From an uncultured Clostridia bacterium (lineage in GTDB: Bacteria; Bacillota; Clostridia; Oscillospirales; Acutalibacteraceae), in assembly GCA_947630285.1 (NCBI GenBank), contig CANRHD010000009.1, positions 1-64,000 of the forward strand: a stretch of 64,000 nucleotides of DNA, given 5' to 3'. Numbering within the stretch: the first letter of the stretch is position 1; each line of letters starts with the position of its first letter. This document shows positions 42,572 through 51,520 of the stretch, piece after piece. Below the pieces are notes generated by a model. It did not search any database and was not told the DNA's origin. It saw only the letters and a list, made by a program, of their open reading frames with translations. The position numbers and the translations under genes were made by a program.

Positions 42572-43833
42572 GAATTGACAGCTTTAAGAGCTTTTCAAAA
42601 AAACAGTTGACGCTTTTGACATGGTGGTGCAAAAACAGCCCTTTCAATTCCCACGACGCAATTATCTGCGACGGAGCGGTACGAAGCGGCAAAACGCTTT
42701 GTATGTTTATTTCATTTGTATCATGGGCGTTTTACGGGTTTAACGACGGCTCGTTCGCCCTCTGCGGAAAAACGGTGACAAGCCTGAGGAGAAATTTGGT
42801 TACGCCTATTTTGCCCCTGTTACGGGATCTGGGATTTAAGTGCGAGGAGAAAATCTCCAAAAATTATATAGAAATTTCCCGTGACGGCAGGCTCAACAGA
42901 TTTTATCTTTTCGGCGGCAGGGACGAATCCTCCGCATCGCTTATTCAGGGTATGACGCTGTGCGGCGTTATGCTTGACGAGGTTGCGCTTATGCCCCGTT
43001 CGTTTTGCGAACAGGCCATTGCCCGATGCTCGGTTGAAGGCTCCAAAATCTGGTTCAACTGCAATCCCGAAAATCCTTCGCACTGGTTCTATCGAGAGTG
43101 GATAAAAAAGAAAAACGAGAAAAACTGTCTTTATCTTCATTTTGTTATGGAGGACAACCCGTCGCTTTCAAAGGAGATTATAAAGCGGTACAAAAGCCTG
43201 TATTCCGGCGCTTTTTACGAACGCTTTGTGCTGGGCAAATGGGTTGCCGCCGACGGACTTGTATATCCGTTCTTTAACGAGGGCTTTGTATATGATGTCC
43301 CGGCGGATTTTGACAGCTTTGCGGTTTCGTGCGACTACGGAACGGTCAATCCCACCTCTATGGGACTTTGGGGCAGAAACGGCGGCGTATGGTACAGAAT
43401 TGACGAGTTTTACCACGATTCAAGGCGAAAAGGCTTTCAGATGACCGATGAAGAATATTACAATTCACTCGCTTCTTTAATCGGCGGCAGAAAAACGGAA
43501 TTCGTTGTTGTAGACCCGTCGGCCGCTTCTTTTATCGAATGTATCAAACGCCACGGCAAATACAATGTCGTTAAGGCGGAAAACGATGTGCTTGCCGGTA
43601 TTCGCAGAACCTCCGACGCACTTAAACGGGGGGAAATTAAAATTTGCAAAACCTGTCCCGATATTATAAGGGAATTTAACCTTTACAGATGGGACGAGAG
43701 CGCAAGATACGATGCTCCGAAAAAGGAGAACGACCACGCAATGGACGATATGAGATATTTTGCGGTGACTGCGTTAAAAGAGAAAAAAGATGATTTTTTT
43801 GCGGTCAGTTTTTCAAGAGAAAGGGGGTTTTAA
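42568..43833 (+). CDS. terL: Phage terminase large subunit (PBSX type)
   Basis: 421 residues. The N-terminal ATPase has Walker A-like DGAVRSGKTLC and a Walker B region MLDEVALMPRSF. The C-terminal RNase H-like nuclease has SCDYGTVNPTSMGLW, FVVVDPSAASFI and NDHAMDDMRYFA, with acidic residues expected at the metal site. It drives DNA packaging into proheads. The gene appears intact, which argues against simple decay. Confidence 0.92.
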   Translation: MRIDSFKSFSKKQLTLLTWWCKNSPFNSHDAIICDGAVRSGKTLCMFISFVSWAFYGFNDGSFALCGKTVTSLRRNLVTPILPLLRDLGFKCEEKISKNYIEISRDGRLNRFYLFGGRDESSASLIQGMTLCGVMLDEVALMPRSFCEQAIARCSVEGSKIWFNCNPENPSHWFYREWIKKKNEKNCLYLHFVMEDNPSLSKEIIKRYKSLYSGAFYERFVLGKWVAADGLVYPFFNEGFVYDVPADFDSFAVSCDYGTVNPTSMGLWGRNGGVWYRIDEFYHDSRRKGFQMTDEEYYNSLASLIGGRKTEFVVVDPSAASFIECIKRHGKYNVVKAENDVLAGIRRTSDALKRGEIKICKTCPDIIREFNLYRWDESARYDAPKKENDHAMDDMRYFAVTALKEKKDDFFAVSFSRERGF

Positions 43834-43834
43834 T

Positions 43835-45010
43835 CTGGCTATTTTTACTAAAAAGAAAAAGCAGAGCGTTTCCGTGCCTGTTCTGGCTTCGGGAACCGGG
43901 TTTTCAAGACACCCGTTTTACGCAATAGAGAATTATATGCCGGCGGAATGTGTGGAATATGATTTGTACGACAGCCTGCGTGAGGCCATTCCGATTATCG
44001 ACGCCTCAATTTATAAGATTGTAAGGCTGACCGGCGGATTTCGCATTAAAACGGAGGAAAAAAGATTTGACAATATCATCAATGAATTTGTAAAAGATGT
44101 CAGCACGGACGCAGGTCAATGTTCATTGCAGACCTTTATTGACAGCTATTTTGAGCAACTGCTCACTTACGGCGTTGCCGCAGGAGAAATGCTTACGGAT
44201 TCGGACGGTAAAGTAAAATACCTTTACAATGCTTCTTGCAGAAATATTGTCCTCAGACGCAACGAAAATAATTTTAACGAGATTGATGTCTGCTCAACCG
44301 ACGGTGTAACTCAAACGCCTGCCGTAAACCAGGACAGGATAATATATTCCACTCTTAACGCAAAGCCCGGCGAGCTTGTGGGCTGTTCCGTGCTCAAGGG
44401 ACTGCCTTTTGTGAGCGATGTGCTTTTGAAGATATACAACGCCATCGGTCAGAATTGGGACAGGGTGGGGAATGTCAGGTTCGCCGTTACCTATAAACCG
44501 AACGACGACTCGGGCTCAAAGTCTTACGCCAAGGAGAGGGCGCTTGTAATAGCCGAAGAATGGGGCAAGGCGATGAAGAGCCGAGAGGTCCGTGATTTTA
44601 TAGCGGTCGGCGATGTCGATATAAAGGTCATAGGTGCGGACAATCAGATACTCGACAGCGAAGTACCCGTCAGGCAGATGCTTGAACAGATAGTGGCAAA
44701 GCTCTCCCTGCCTCCGTTTATGCTCGGAATATCGTGGTCAACCACCGAAAGAATGTCGCAGCAGCAGGCGGACACCCTTACATCGGAGCTTGAGTTTTAC
44801 AGGAGGATACTCACTCCCGTAATTAAAAAAATTTGCAAAACGCATCTGCGTGCATACGGATACACAAAGACCGTAAATGTAGTTTGGGACGGCATCACAT
44901 TAAAGGATATGCTTGACGAGGCGAACGCCCGTTACCTTAATGCCAAGGCAGATGAAATTTACGATAAAATAGGCGTGGAAAAGGAGGAAATTCATGAACA
45001 AAAGCTATGA
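43835..45010 (+). CDS. Phage portal protein
   Basis: About 391 residues of an SPP1/HK97-like portal: ASIYKIVRLTGGFRIKTEE, the central DRIIYSTLNAKPGELVGCS and VPVRQMLEQIVAKLSLPPFM are typical. The best start is a CTG at 43835 (CTG GCT ATT TTT) seven bases after AAAGGGGG; the only upstream ATG in frame (43790) has no ribosome site and overlaps terL by 44 bases. The portal would form the dodecameric DNA channel of the capsid vertex. Confidence 0.85.
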   Translation: MAIFTKKKKQSVSVPVLASGTGFSRHPFYAIENYMPAECVEYDLYDSLREAIPIIDASIYKIVRLTGGFRIKTEEKRFDNIINEFVKDVSTDAGQCSLQTFIDSYFEQLLTYGVAAGEMLTDSDGKVKYLYNASCRNIVLRRNENNFNEIDVCSTDGVTQTPAVNQDRIIYSTLNAKPGELVGCSVLKGLPFVSDVLLKIYNAIGQNWDRVGNVRFAVTYKPNDDSGSKSYAKERALVIAEEWGKAMKSREVRDFIAVGDVDIKVIGADNQILDSEVPVRQMLEQIVAKLSLPPFMLGISWSTTERMSQQQADTLTSELEFYRRILTPVIKKICKTHLRAYGYTKTVNVVWDGITLKDMLDEANARYLNAKADEIYDKIGVEKEEIHEQKL

Positions 45011-45971
45011 TTTACAGCCAAATTCGGAGGCTGAAAGCATAACGGAGGACGACCTGAAGCTTATCAACGCTTACTCACGAAAGCGGTTAAAGGCCGATGA
45101 TGTTTTTGTCTTTTCCGCCGTGCTTTGCGACAACGAAATCGACCGTGACTTTGAAAGGTTTTCGGTTGAGTCCCTCAAAACTCTGGCGGAGCTTTTTGTC
45201 GGCAAAACGGCCATAAAAAACCATTCGATGAATTCGGAGGATCAGTCCGCAAGAACCTTTAAGACGGAGCTTATTACAGACGAAAACAGGAAAAACAGTC
45301 TCGGCGAACCCTATGTATATTTAAAGGCGTACAGCTATATTCCGAGAATAAAAAAGTACGAGAGCCTCATAGAGGAAATCGAGTCGGGAATAAAAAAAGA
45401 AGTCAGCATAAGCTGCTGCGTCTCAAAAAGCATTTGCTCCGTTTGCAAAACGGATTTAAGGCAGTCCGCCTGCCACCACAAGAGGGGAAAAAGCTACAAC
45501 GGGAAGCTGTGCTACTGCGAGCTTAACGACCCTCTTGACGCATACGAATGGTCTTTTGTCGCAGTGCCGGCACAGAAAAACGCAGGCGTTGTAAAAAGCT
45601 TTAAGGATAAGGAGGGTAATAAAAAGTTGAGTAATATTGTAAAGTCGCTCGGAGAAGCCGAGGGCGAAATTTTATTGAGCGACGGCGAGGTAAAGGCGCT
45701 CAGGGATTATATCAAATCGCTTGAGACACTGGCAGACGAGGGGAGAGAATACAGAAAAGCGCTTGAGAGCGAAACGGTAAGATTTTTTGCGCTCACCTCT
45801 CCCGAAATTTCAAGCGACTGTACCCGAAGCATATGCAAATCGCTTTCAACCAAGGATTTAAAGGAGCTTAACGGGGCGCTCAGGGAAAAACAGCAAAAGC
45901 TTTCCGCTCCCCAGCTTGCACAGGCCAAAAAGCCGAGTGAAAATTCGGCAAATTCACAGTTCAGATTTTAA
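44994..45971 (+). CDS. Putative prohead protease fused to scaffold region
   Basis: 325 residues lying between portal and major capsid genes, where head maturation proteases are found. The N-terminal part (about 1-205) has FVFSAVLCDNEIDRDFERFS and KNHSMNSEDQSARTF, plus an unusual Cys/His cluster (CCVSKSICSVCK, CHHKRGK, CYCEL) that could bind zinc. The C-terminal 114 residues are charged and helical like a scaffold, and can be translated separately from an internal start. It overlaps the portal gene by 17 bases. Confidence 0.65.
   Translation: MNKSYDLQPNSEAESITEDDLKLINAYSRKRLKADDVFVFSAVLCDNEIDRDFERFSVESLKTLAELFVGKTAIKNHSMNSEDQSARTFKTELITDENRKNSLGEPYVYLKAYSYIPRIKKYESLIEEIESGIKKEVSISCCVSKSICSVCKTDLRQSACHHKRGKSYNGKLCYCELNDPLDAYEWSFVAVPAQKNAGVVKSFKDKEGNKKLSNIVKSLGEAEGEILLSDGEVKALRDYIKSLETLADEGREYRKALESETVRFFALTSPEISSDCTRSICKSLSTKDLKELNGALREKQQKLSAPQLAQAKKPSENSANSQFRF
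45627..45971 (+). CDS. Nested capsid scaffold protein (internal start in the protease gene)
   Basis: An AAGGAGG site at about 45608-45617 lies ten bases before an in-frame TTG (45627), giving a 114-residue product LSNIVKSLGEAEGEILLSDG through ANSQFRF. Nested scaffold genes in the 3' part of head protease genes are known from lambda-like phages. The product is helical and Lys/Glu-rich, as scaffolds are. Confidence 0.55.
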   Translation: MSNIVKSLGEAEGEILLSDGEVKALRDYIKSLETLADEGREYRKALESETVRFFALTSPEISSDCTRSICKSLSTKDLKELNGALREKQQKLSAPQLAQAKKPSENSANSQFRF

Positions 45972-45995
45972 TTTGTAAAAGAAAGGATTAATAAT

Positions 45996-47003
45996 ATGGC
46001 TATTTATGAAAATATTAAACTTGATAAAGGACTTTATTCAACGGGCAGGGGCTTTACAAAGGAACTTGAAGCCGTAGATCCGTCCGAAAATTACAAGGGC
46101 ACTTCGCTTGAGGGCCTTGACGCTTTTGAAAGACAGTTAAAGCGTTTTGACATCAAAATAAGCGGCAGCGGCAGCGATGTAATCGAAAAGTTCTTTAAGA
46201 CTGCGGACTCTGCGGCACTTTTCCCCGAATATGTGGCGAGGGCTGTCAGAAAGGGCAAAGAGGAGGCGGATATACTTCCCTTTATAATCGCCTCAAAAAC
46301 AAATATAAACGGCCTTGATTACAGAAGCATAGCCTCCGTGCCTACCGATGACGACAAGGCTTTGAAGGGCGTTGCCGAGGGCGAGGCTATTCCCGAAACG
46401 GAAATTAAGGTGCAGTCAAATCTCGTTAAGCTTAAAAAGCACGGCAGAATGCTTGTGGCTTCTTACGAGGCCATCAGATTTCAGCGCCTTGACCTTTTCA
46501 CGGTTATGCTCAGGCAGATAGGCGCATATATTGCAAAATCACAACTGAGCGAAGCCGTTAAGACTATTGTTTCCGGCGACGGCAACAACAATGCGGCCTC
46601 AAAAACCAATACGGCGTCCTCCGGCGAACTTACATACGCCGATCTTGTTTCTTTCTGGAACAGCTTTGACCCGTATGAACTCAATACCATAGTTGCTTCG
46701 CCCGATGTAGCGGCAAAAATCCTTGAAATGAGCGAGATGCGTGATGCGGCGGCAGGGCTCAATTTCCATGCTACGGGCAATGTGATAACTCCCCTCGGCG
46801 CAAAGCTTTTGAAGAGCTCGTCCGTTACGGAGGGTTCTCTTATCGGGCTTGATAAAAACTGCGCTCTTGAGATGGTTCAGGCAGGCGGTATACTCACGGA
46901 ATACGACAAGCTTATCGACCGCCAGCTTGAGCGCGCGGCAATAACGGAGATTTCCGGCTTTGCCAAGATTATTACTGACGCTTCAAAGGTACTCGAAGTC
47001 TAA
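45996..47003 (+). CDS. Major capsid protein, HK97-like
   Basis: 335 residues beginning AIYENIKLDKGLYSTGRGFT, with a central region FPEYVARAVRKGKEEADILP, LVKLKKHGRMLVASYEAIRF (E-loop/spine region) and ending in a beta-rich A domain (YDKLIDRQLERAAITEISGF). This matches the phage capsid family of siphovirus type. AAAGGA precedes the ATG. It is complete and follows the scaffold region by 24 bases. Confidence 0.87.
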   Translation: MAIYENIKLDKGLYSTGRGFTKELEAVDPSENYKGTSLEGLDAFERQLKRFDIKISGSGSDVIEKFFKTADSAALFPEYVARAVRKGKEEADILPFIIASKTNINGLDYRSIASVPTDDDKALKGVAEGEAIPETEIKVQSNLVKLKKHGRMLVASYEAIRFQRLDLFTVMLRQIGAYIAKSQLSEAVKTIVSGDGNNNAASKTNTASSGELTYADLVSFWNSFDPYELNTIVASPDVAAKILEMSEMRDAAAGLNFHATGNVITPLGAKLLKSSSVTEGSLIGLDKNCALEMVQAGGILTEYDKLIDRQLERAAITEISGFAKIITDASKVLEV

Positions 47004-47017
47004 TCGGAGGAATTTCG

Positions 47018-47380
47018 ATGATAGATGCAATTAAGGTTGCCAAGGCAGTTAAAAGACTTGCCAATGCAAGCGACTCTCAGGCAAACGAATTTATTCCCAT
47101 AGTAAAGGGCGCTTGCACGGAGCTTTCGGGCAGACTGAAAAAAGAGGAATATGCCGATGATTTCAGAGCGGTAAACGCCGCCGTGTATTTAAGCTATTAC
47201 AGGCTTATTTTAAGGCAGGTGTTGGCGGGCGATTCGCCCGACAGCTTTAAAATAGGGGATATTACCGTTACGCAGAGCCCTTCGCTTATACTTGAAAAGG
47301 CGGCTAAGCTCAGGGACGACGCAATATGCCAGGCCTCCTGTTTGCTCGAGGATATTGATTTTATGTTCAGGCAGGTGTAG
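47018..47380 (+). CDS. Phage head-tail connector-like protein
   Basis: 120 residues, mainly helical (DAIKVAKAVKRLANASDSQA; AVYLSYYRLILRQVLAG), directly after the capsid gene, where the gp6/gp15-type adaptor ring protein lies in siphoviruses. Recognition is by position and helical pattern. AATCGGAGG precedes the ATG. Confidence 0.6.
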   Translation: MIDAIKVAKAVKRLANASDSQANEFIPIVKGACTELSGRLKKEEYADDFRAVNAAVYLSYYRLILRQVLAGDSPDSFKIGDITVTQSPSLILEKAAKLRDDAICQASCLLEDIDFMFRQV

Positions 47381-47383
47381 GGT

Positions 47384-47722
47384 TTGAAGTATCCGAAAAT
47401 TGATTTTAAAAAATACGGCGAGAGCGTATATGTTTCGGACGGAAGCTGGAGCTCTGAGGTCTATTATGCTTATATAGAGCCGCTCAGGTACAAAAGCAGA
47501 ATGTATATGGTCGATGATCTTACTCAGTTGGGATATTACGGCGAGGACTACTGCCTTTACATAGGGCCGCCCGACATATTGCTTGAAAAGCTTACGCTAA
47601 ATGCGGTCCTGAACACGGCCAGCGGAAAAAAGTATAATATTTACAAGACAGAGCAAATCTGTGCAGGCGGCAAGCCTGTATATGTTTGGGCGATTATAAG
47701 GCTTATGCCGGCAGGTGATTAA
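47384..47722 (+). CDS. Putative phage head closure protein
   Basis: 112 residues of mostly beta character (YVSDGSWSSEVYYAYIEPLR; DYCLYIGPPDILLEKLTLNA), starting at TTG behind GGTGTAGGG. Position and size suit a head completion (stopper) protein. It ends directly against the next ATG. I do not recognise the family by sequence. Confidence 0.5.
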   Translation: MKYPKIDFKKYGESVYVSDGSWSSEVYYAYIEPLRYKSRMYMVDDLTQLGYYGEDYCLYIGPPDILLEKLTLNAVLNTASGKKYNIYKTEQICAGGKPVYVWAIIRLMPAGD

Positions 47723-48142
47723 ATGTTTTATCCGGGTAATGTGATTACGACCGTTATAAAAAGGCTCAAGGAATGTGCGGCCTTTGCAAGAACCGTTATC
47801 ATAAACGAATTTGACTCAAAGACCCTTGAAAAGCCCAACGAAAAAATTTTTATTTCGGTGGGTCTTGACAGCTATTACATAGGCGAAAATATCGAGACCC
47901 CGGGCGGTTCTCCGGAGACAAGGGAGTTTACGGCGAATGTGAGGATAAGCTGTTACGGAAGATATGCAAACGGCGCCGATAACTGCTATAAATATACGGA
48001 CAGAATAATACAGATGATGTTCGAGGATTTTAAGGATATTGAGGTAAAAGGCGTTAAGTGCAGCGGCGCAGAGTACCGCCGTAAAATCGACAGCATCGCA
48101 ATAGATTCTGTGTTTGAGCTAAATGGACTTTACCATGTTTAA
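47723..48142 (+). CDS. Putative phage minor structural protein (head-tail or tail terminator position)
   Basis: 139 residues: VITTVIKRLKECAAFARTVI, then a beta region with ETREFTANVRISCYGRYANG and IDSIAIDSVFELNGLYHV. Size and place would fit a tail-completion (tail terminator) protein. It is the last gene of the cassette: a strong terminator follows and no tail tube, tape measure, baseplate, holin or lysin gene exists in the window. Confidence 0.5.
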   Translation: MFYPGNVITTVIKRLKECAAFARTVIINEFDSKTLEKPNEKIFISVGLDSYYIGENIETPGGSPETREFTANVRISCYGRYANGADNCYKYTDRIIQMMFEDFKDIEVKGVKCSGAEYRRKIDSIAIDSVFELNGLYHV

Positions 48143-48162
48143 CGGCACAGAAATATAGTTTT

Positions 48163-48195
48163 ACGCACGGGAATTTTTCTCCCGTGCGTTTTTTT
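48163..48195 (+). terminator. Strong terminator closing the capsid cassette
   Basis: ACGCACGGGA and TCCCGTGCGT pair perfectly around a short T-rich loop and are followed by seven T. Confidence 0.9.
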
Positions 48196-48288
48196 GTTAC
48201 AGTTAAAAAAAGGTGAATTTTGTAACAAAATGCACAAATCGCTCTAACAAAATTCGTTATCTGTTTGAACGAAATAGTCAAAAAACAC

Positions 48289-48317
48289 TTGAATTTATTT
48301 CATCTATTTGGTAAAAT
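48289..48317 (+). promoter_or_regulatory. Promoter of the glycogen operon
   Basis: TTGAAT (48289-48294) and TAAAAT (48312-48317) are 17 bases apart. Just upstream TTCGTT and AACGAA form an inverted repeat (about 48253-48273) that may be an operator. Confidence 0.55.
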
Positions 48318-48348
48318 GTTTTTATAATGAAATAGTGAGGTAGTATAA

Positions 48349-50253
48349 ATGTCTGAAGCTTTTCGTAAAAAAGCCGAAAAGGAAAGAGAGGTTCCGCTTT
48401 ATCTTTTTCATGAGGGCAGTAATTCTCATTCTTACGAATATTTCGGTTCACATAGGAAAAATAAAGATACCGTTGTTTTCAGGGTTTGGGCTCCGCACGC
48501 AAAGTCTGTAAGCGTTGTCGGCGATTTCAATAATTGGGACAGTAACGCCGATATTATGAATTGCATCGAAAAATCCGGCGGCGTTTGGGAGTGTGAAATT
48601 AAGGGCATTAAACAGTTCGACAACTATAAATATGCCGTCACCGCCCAAAATTCAAATGTCTTTATGAAGAGCGACCCCTATGCTTTCCATATGGAAACAA
48701 GACCCGGAACGGCCTCAAAGTTTTACGAACTCGATAATTGCTTTGAGTGGACGGACGAGGACTGGCTGGGCAAAAGAAACGGTAAAAATATATACAAGTC
48801 CCCCGTGAATATATACGAGGTTCACGCAGGTTCATGGAAGCGCAACGGCGACGGAAGCTTCTATTCTTACAGAATGCTTGCCGACGAGCTTGTGCCTTAT
48901 GTAAAAAAGATGGGTTATACTCATATTGAGTTTATGCCCTTAACCGAGTATCCGTTTGACGGCAGTTGGGGATATCAGGTTACGGGTTATTTTTCCGCAA
49001 CTTCCCGTTACGGAACGCCGGCGGATCTTATGTACCTTGTAAACAAGTGCCACAGGGCCGGCATAGGCGTAATACTCGACTGGGTGCCGGCGCACTTCCC
49101 CAAAGACGCCAACGGGCTTTATGAATTTGACGGTCAGCCCCTTTACGAATACGCAGACCCGAGGAAGGGCGAGCATTACGGCTGGGGAACAAGGGTTTTC
49201 GATTTCGGAAAGACCGAGGTGCGCTCGTTTTTGATGTCAAGCGCAAACTTCTGGCTTAAAAAATATCACCTTGACGGCATAAGAATTGACGCCGTGGCTT
49301 CGATGCTCTACCTCGATTACGACCGCAGGGACGGCGAATGGATTGCAAACAAGGACGGCGGCAGGGAAAATCTTGAGGCTGTCGAGTTTTTGCAGAAGCT
49401 CAACGAAAATATCTTTGCGGAGTTTCCCTACGCCCTGATGATAGCCGAGGAAAGCACTTCCTGGCCCATGGTTTCAAAGCCCGTGTTTATGGGCGGCTTG
49501 GGCTTTAATTTCAAGTGGAATATGGGCTGGATGAACGACATTTTAAGATATTTTTCGCTTGACGGCTTTTTCAGGAAATATAATCACGACTGCATTACTT
49601 TTTCAATGTTTTACGCCTTTTCGGAGAATTTCGTCCTGCCTATTTCTCACGATGAGGTGGTACACGGAAAATGTTCTCTCATAAACAAAATGCCCGGAAC
49701 TTATGACGAAAAATTTGCAGGCGTCAGGGCGTTTGTGGGCTATATGATGGCTCACCCCGGCAAAAAGCTTATGTTTATGGGTTCGGAGTTCGGGCAGTTT
49801 ATCGAGTGGAATTACGAACGGGGTCTTGACTGGCTGTTGCTTGACTACGAAAAGCACCGTCAATTACATTTATTTTTCCAAAGTATAAACAGCTTTTACA
49901 GGAAGAATTCACCCATGTGGGAGGTTGACTATTCCTGGGAGGGATTTTCCTGGATTTCATCGGACGATAACGAAAATTCCGTTATTGCGTTCAGGCGCAT
50001 CGATGAAAAGGGCAAGGAAATAATCACGGTTTGTAATTTTACCAATGTGGAACGAGAAAACTATAGAATAGGCGTTCCCAAAAAGGGGAATTACAAGATT
50101 ATTTTCAATTCCGACGCCATTGAGTTCGGCGGATGCGGAAGAGGCAATACCGATAAAATCAAGTCGGAGGAAATTAATATGCACGGCTTTGAGCAGAGCA
50201 TAAACCTCGATTTGCCTCCGCTGTCTACAATATATATCAAAAAGACGGTCTGA
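48349..50253 (+). CDS. glgB: 1,4-alpha-glucan branching enzyme
   Basis: A 634-residue GH13 branching enzyme that makes alpha-1,6 branches in glycogen. A CBM48 domain ([20 protein letters not shown]) precedes the barrel, with [15 protein letters not shown] (nucleophile Asp), [10 protein letters not shown] (acid/base Glu) and [11 protein letters not shown] (transition-state Asp). First gene of the glgB-glgC-glgD-glgA operon, with GTGAGG before the ATG. Length normal. Confidence 0.95.
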   Translation: MSEAFRKKAEKEREVPLYLFHEGSNSHSYEYFGSHRKNKDTVVFRVWAPHAKSVSVVGDFNNWDSNADIMNCIEKSGGVWECEIKGIKQFDNYKYAVTAQNSNVFMKSDPYAFHMETRPGTASKFYELDNCFEWTDEDWLGKRNGKNIYKSPVNIYEVHAGSWKRNGDGSFYSYRMLADELVPYVKKMGYTHIEFMPLTEYPFDGSWGYQVTGYFSATSRYGTPADLMYLVNKCHRAGIGVILDWVPAHFPKDANGLYEFDGQPLYEYADPRKGEHYGWGTRVFDFGKTEVRSFLMSSANFWLKKYHLDGIRIDAVASMLYLDYDRRDGEWIANKDGGRENLEAVEFLQKLNENIFAEFPYALMIAEESTSWPMVSKPVFMGGLGFNFKWNMGWMNDILRYFSLDGFFRKYNHDCITFSMFYAFSENFVLPISHDEVVHGKCSLINKMPGTYDEKFAGVRAFVGYMMAHPGKKLMFMGSEFGQFIEWNYERGLDWLLLDYEKHRQLHLFFQSINSFYRKNSPMWEVDYSWEGFSWISSDDNENSVIAFRRIDEKGKEIITVCNFTNVERENYRIGVPKKGNYKIIFNSDAIEFGGCGRGNTDKIKSEEINMHGFEQSINLDLPPLSTIYIKKTV

Positions 50254-50301
50254 TTTGCTTTTAAAAGGTCAATTATTTTTCCAAAAAAGGAGTAATATAT
50301 T

Positions 50302-51519
50302 ATGGCACGAAAAATGGAATGTATAGCGATGCTCCTTGCCGGAGGACAGGGCTCAAGGCTTGGAGTCCTTACAAAGAACATTGCAAAACCTGCCGTACCC
50401 TACGGCGGAAAATACAAAATCATCGACTTTCCGCTTTCAAACTGCGTAAATTCGGGAATTTCAACCGTCGGCGTTTTGACGCAGTACCAGCCGCTTGAGC
50501 TAAACGATTATATCGGGAACGGTCAGGCGTGGGACCTTGACCGTGCAAACGGCGGCGTCCATATGCTTTCGCCCTATCAGCAGATAAAGGGCATGGAGTG
50601 GTATAAGGGCACAGCAAACGCCATTTATCAGAATATACATTTTATTGACAGGTATAACCCGGAGTATGTGGCGGTTCTTTCGGGAGACCATATATATAAA
50701 ATGGATTACAACAAAATGCTTGAGTACCATAAGGCCAACGATGCGGCGTGTACCATAGCGATGCTTGAGGTGCCGTGGGAGGAGGCAAGCCGTTTCGGCC
50801 TGATGATTTTAAACGACGACAACTCAATAAGCGAGTTTGAGGAAAAGCCGAAAAATCCGAGAAGCAATAAGGCCTCCATGGGCGTATATATTTTCACCTG
50901 GTCAAAGCTTCGCAAGTATCTGATTGATGACGAGAACAATCCCGACTCCTCAAACGACTTCGGCAAAGATGTTATTCCGGCAATGCACAGGTCGGGCGAG
51001 AGAATGTTCGCCTATCTTTTTGACGGATATTGGAAAGATGTAGGTACAATAGATTCCCTCTGGGAGGCAAACCTTGACCTGCTCAACCCCAAGGTAAACC
51101 TTGATTTATCGGACGACACCTGGAAAATTTATTCAAAAACTCCCACCGTGCCGCCGCAGTACATTTCCGCAACGGCAGATGTTCAGAACTCCATGGTTGC
51201 CGAGGGCAGCGAGGTGTTCGGCGAGGTGGATTATTCTATTCTCTTCCACAATGTAACGGTCGAAGAGGGCGCAAAGGTTCGCTATTCCATAGTAATGCCG
51301 GGGGCGGTAATCAAAAAGGGCGCCGATGTTGAGTACTCTATAATAGCGGAAAATGCGGTTATAGAGGAAAACGCCAAGGTCGGCTGCCGTCCCGAGGATA
51401 TTTCGGACCGTGACGAGTGGGGAGTTGCCGTTGTAGGCGCTTCGGTCACGATAGGAGAGGGAGCGTCGGTCGCTCCGAAAGCTATGATTGCAGAGGATTT
51501 AAGAAAGGGGGACGAATAA
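50302..51519 (+). CDS. glgC: Glucose-1-phosphate adenylyltransferase, catalytic subunit
   Basis: 405 residues. Catalyses ATP plus glucose-1-phosphate to ADP-glucose, the committed step. Nucleotidyltransferase motif [20 protein letters not shown], then [17 protein letters not shown], and a C-terminal left-handed beta-helix ([20 protein letters not shown]). AAAAAAGGAG precedes the ATG. It is followed one base later by glgD, as in Bacillus and many Clostridia. Confidence 0.95.
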   Translation: MARKMECIAMLLAGGQGSRLGVLTKNIAKPAVPYGGKYKIIDFPLSNCVNSGISTVGVLTQYQPLELNDYIGNGQAWDLDRANGGVHMLSPYQQIKGMEWYKGTANAIYQNIHFIDRYNPEYVAVLSGDHIYKMDYNKMLEYHKANDAACTIAMLEVPWEEASRFGLMILNDDNSISEFEEKPKNPRSNKASMGVYIFTWSKLRKYLIDDENNPDSSNDFGKDVIPAMHRSGERMFAYLFDGYWKDVGTIDSLWEANLDLLNPKVNLDLSDDTWKIYSKTPTVPPQYISATADVQNSMVAEGSEVFGEVDYSILFHNVTVEEGAKVRYSIVMPGAVIKKGADVEYSIIAENAVIEENAKVGCRPEDISDRDEWGVAVVGASVTIGEGASVAPKAMIAEDLRKGDE

Positions 51520-51520
51520 G

